A stretch of DNA of 7,539 nt, taken from the NCBI GenBank assembly GCA_903958995.1, contig CAJBVG010000020.1:1-7539 (forward strand), read 5' to 3'. The translations under genes were made by a program, and so were the position numbers. Source of the stretch: an uncultured bacterium (lineage in GTDB: Bacteria > Bacteroidota > Bacteroidia > Sphingobacteriales > Sphingobacteriaceae). The notes under the pieces were generated by a model. That model did no database searches. It was not told where the DNA came from and saw nothing but the letters and a program-made list of their open reading frames with translations. Shown here in pieces: positions 6,531 to 7,539 of this stretch; position 1 is the first letter of the stretch, and each line of letters opens with the position of its first letter.

Positions 6531-6943
6531 TATTCTTCTGCTTCTGCTTGCTCAGGAGTCTCATTCCACAATGGTAATTGTGAAAGGATAGCATACCAAG
6601 TAATGATTTTCTTTATATCCGATGCGTAAACTCTTTCTGGATCGTGATTTGGAGATACTACTGTAAAGTAATCTCTCAAAATTTTACCATCTGCTTTAGC
6701 ATCCGGAATAGAATGAGTTGCAGCCGTTTCTTTCATCTTCTCTAAAATACTAATCAACGTGATGTCATCATCTTCACCGAAGATTGTGATATCATCTAAC
6801 GTAGCTAATTTGCTAGTTGCATTGGTTACTACTTTATTTTTTGCTTCGTCTAAAGATTCTAAAATAAATCCTGAACGATTTTGCGCTAAAGCCTTGTATA
6901 AACCTGCTTTCCCTGATAGGGATACAATTCCTCTTAAATTCAT
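6530..6943 (-). CDS. DUF5606 family protein of unknown function
   Basis: A 137-residue protein of the DUF5606 family, found in Bacteroidota; no function is established that I know of. The family pattern is recognisable: N-terminal MNLRGIVSLSGKAGLYKALAQ, then GFILESLDEAK (25-35), an acidic loop IFGEDDD (54-60), LISILEKMK (63-71), and the C-terminal block SPNHDPERVYASDIKKIITWYAIL (97-120). It ends in an acidic Glu/Ala tail. It has no signal peptide or membrane segment, so is presumably cytoplasmic. The reading frame stays open upstream to an ATG at 7039, but those 32 extra codons overlap the isomerase stop region and translate the GAGTTGT repeat into Asn-Ser-Gln-Leu-Thr repeats. I therefore place the start at 6943, where family similarity begins. 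It lies 79 bases downstream of the isomerase gene on the same strand and probably shares its transcript. Confidence 0.88.
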   Translation of the reverse strand: MNLRGIVSLSGKAGLYKALAQNRSGFILESLDEAKNKVVTNATSKLATLDDITIFGEDDDITLISILEKMKETAATHSIPDAKADGKILRDYFTVVSPNHDPERVYASDIKKIITWYAILSQLPLWNETPEQAEAEE

Positions 6944-6948
6944 ATCTT

Positions 6949-7019
6949 GAGTTGTGAGTTGTGAGTTGTGAATTGTGAGTTGTGAGTTGATGTTATTAAA
7001 CAATTCACAACTCATAATT
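6949..7019. repeat. GAGTTGT heptamer array with inverted copy forming a long hairpin
   Basis: Six perfect-register 7-base units occupy 6949-6990: GAGTTGT four times, with one GAATTGT in fourth place and a final GAGTTGA. After an 11-base A/T-rich loop (6990-7000), an inverted copy follows. Bases 6971-6989 pair with 7001-7019 over 19 positions, 17 Watson-Crick and two G-T. The 15-mer TGAGTTGTGAATTGT (6962-6976) is also exactly reverse-complementary to 7000-7014, so alternative registers are possible. The structure sits between the isomerase stop and the DUF5606 start, ending five bases before that ATG, and would be in the DUF5606 leader of a shared mRNA. Confidence 0.85.
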
Positions 7020-7022
7020 AAA

Positions 7023-7478
7023 TTATTCAATAACTTCAATACTATTTATCTTGTCACCTTGTGCGATGCTATCCACTAAGTCAACGTTTTCTACCACTTT
7101 GCCAAACACCGTATGGTTTCTGTCTAAGTGTGCAGTATTCGTTCTACTGTGGCAAATAAAGAATTGTGATCCACCTGTATCTCTACCTGCATGAGCCATC
7201 GATAAAACACCACGATCGTGATATTGATTATCGCCATCTAATTCACATTTGATGTTATAACCTGGTCCGCCTGATCCTGCTCTGAATGCTGTTGCTTCGT
7301 CTTTAGAAAAAGGGCAACCCGCTTGAACTACGAAATCAGGAATTACACGGTGAAATGTTACACCATTGTAAAAGCCCTCTTTAGCTAATTTTACGAAATT
7401 CTCCACTGTACCCGGAGCATCTTTTTCAAAAAACTCCACAGTCATGTCGCCTTTTGCTGTCTTTATTACTGCTTTCAT
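7023..7478 (-). CDS. Cyclophilin-type peptidyl-prolyl cis-trans isomerase
   Basis: Catalyses cis-trans isomerisation of Xaa-Pro bonds during protein folding. The 151 residues form one minimal cyclophilin domain without signal peptide, so the enzyme should be cytoplasmic. Signature residues relative to human CypA are present: FHRVIPDFVVQAG (42-54) with catalytic Arg44, Phe49 and Gln52; GSGGPGY (68-74); LSMAHAG (92-98); SQFFI (104-108); and HLDRNHTVFG (117-126) with His122. The position of CypA Trp121 is His117, which predicts weak cyclosporin binding. The frame extends to an ATG at 7505, but that codon overlaps the perfect -7 promoter element at 7503-7510. The start at 7478 (MKAVIKTAKGD) is also where the domain normally begins. 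It is the first gene of the probable isomerase-DUF5606 operon. Confidence 0.95.
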   Translation of the reverse strand: MKAVIKTAKGDMTVEFFEKDAPGTVENFVKLAKEGFYNGVTFHRVIPDFVVQAGCPFSKDEATAFRAGSGGPGYNIKCELDGDNQYHDRGVLSMAHAGRDTGGSQFFICHSRTNTAHLDRNHTVFGKVVENVDLVDSIAQGDKINSIEVIE

Positions 7479-7502
7479 ATAGTATTCGTTTTTTATGGAA
7501 TG

Positions 7503-7510
7503 CAAAAGTA
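7503..7510 (-). promoter_or_regulatory. -7 promoter element of the isomerase gene
   Basis: The minus strand reads TACTTTTG, a perfect match to the Bacteroidota sigma-factor -7 consensus TAnnTTTG, 24 bases before the ATG at 7478. A TTG at 7539-7537 is about 26 bases further upstream, longer than the usual spacing of about 20, so the -33 box is uncertain. The element rules out the longer open frame starting at 7505. Confidence 0.65.
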
Positions 7511-7517
7511 ATCAAAA

Positions 7518-7538
7518 ATGTATTATGTATTAAGTACA
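7518..7538 (+). repeat. Short heptamer array, ATGTATT type (may continue past window)
   Basis: Three 7-base units, ATGTATT, ATGTATT and AAGTACA, lie just upstream of the isomerase -7 element, and the window ends one base later. The array may be longer beyond the edge. It would overlap the -33 region of the isomerase promoter. Short and A/T-rich, so the call is weaker than for the other arrays. Confidence 0.5.
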
Positions 7539-7539
7539 A

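Noticed and set aside
6759..6950. Plus-strand frame of 63 codons
   Set aside because: It is antisense to DUF5606, whose own frame carries the recognisable family pattern.
7479..7505. Nine-codon N-terminal extension of the cyclophilin
   Set aside because: The upstream ATG falls inside the perfect -7 promoter element, and the cyclophilin domain begins normally at the downstream ATG.
1..7539. A new multi-gene defence, mobile or biosynthetic system
   Set aside because: All seven genes belong to ordinary families with unrelated housekeeping or efflux roles, with no nuclease, integrase, toxin or unfamiliar multi-gene cassette. The unusual content is limited to the intergenic repeats.

Overview
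The window looks like a piece of chromosome from a member of the Bacteroidota, most likely a Flavobacteriia-like or Sphingobacteriia-like lineage. The evidence is AT-rich DNA, almost no Shine-Dalgarno sequences, a perfect Bacteroidota-type -7 promoter element (TACTTTTG) before the last gene, a DUF5606 gene (a family I know only from this phylum), and a TolC then MacA-type adaptor order common there. All seven protein genes belong to recognisable families. I see no phage, transposon, CRISPR, toxin-antitoxin or defence genes and no tRNA or rRNA.

Layout. On the minus strand, 1-2651 holds an outer-membrane efflux protein (TolC/OEP family) followed by a periplasmic adaptor (HlyD/MacA family) that runs off the left edge. 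Together they form the start of an efflux operon whose inner-membrane pump should lie beyond the window. Diverging from it on the plus strand are a NodB-type polysaccharide deacetylase (2792-3415), a mitochondrial-type aconitase (3549-5813) and the 23S rRNA methyltransferase RlmH (5892-6365). Converging on rlmH from the right, on the minus strand, are a cyclophilin-type peptidyl-prolyl isomerase (7023-7478) and a DUF5606 protein (6530-6943). These two probably form an operon that ends at an intrinsic terminator at 6413-6438.

The genes do not form one pathway. They cover drug or metabolite efflux, carbohydrate or cell-wall modification, the TCA cycle, ribosome modification and protein folding.

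The most unusual content is between the genes. Every spacer longer than 27 bases carries a short degenerate tandem array with a period of 7 (in one case mixed 7/8) bases, and the unit differs between most spacers: CGATACT-type, CAGTTAC-type, GAGTTGT-type, TACTAGCA/TACGAAC-type, ATGTATT-type, and a weak CTTTGTG-type. Two arrays fold back on an inverted copy of themselves to make long hairpins with loops of 11-12 bases. Some arrays touch stop codons or lie a few bases from a start codon, and they can create false N-terminal extensions. They resemble in kind the heptanucleotide tandem repeats (STRRs) known from cyanobacteria. Their function here is unknown.
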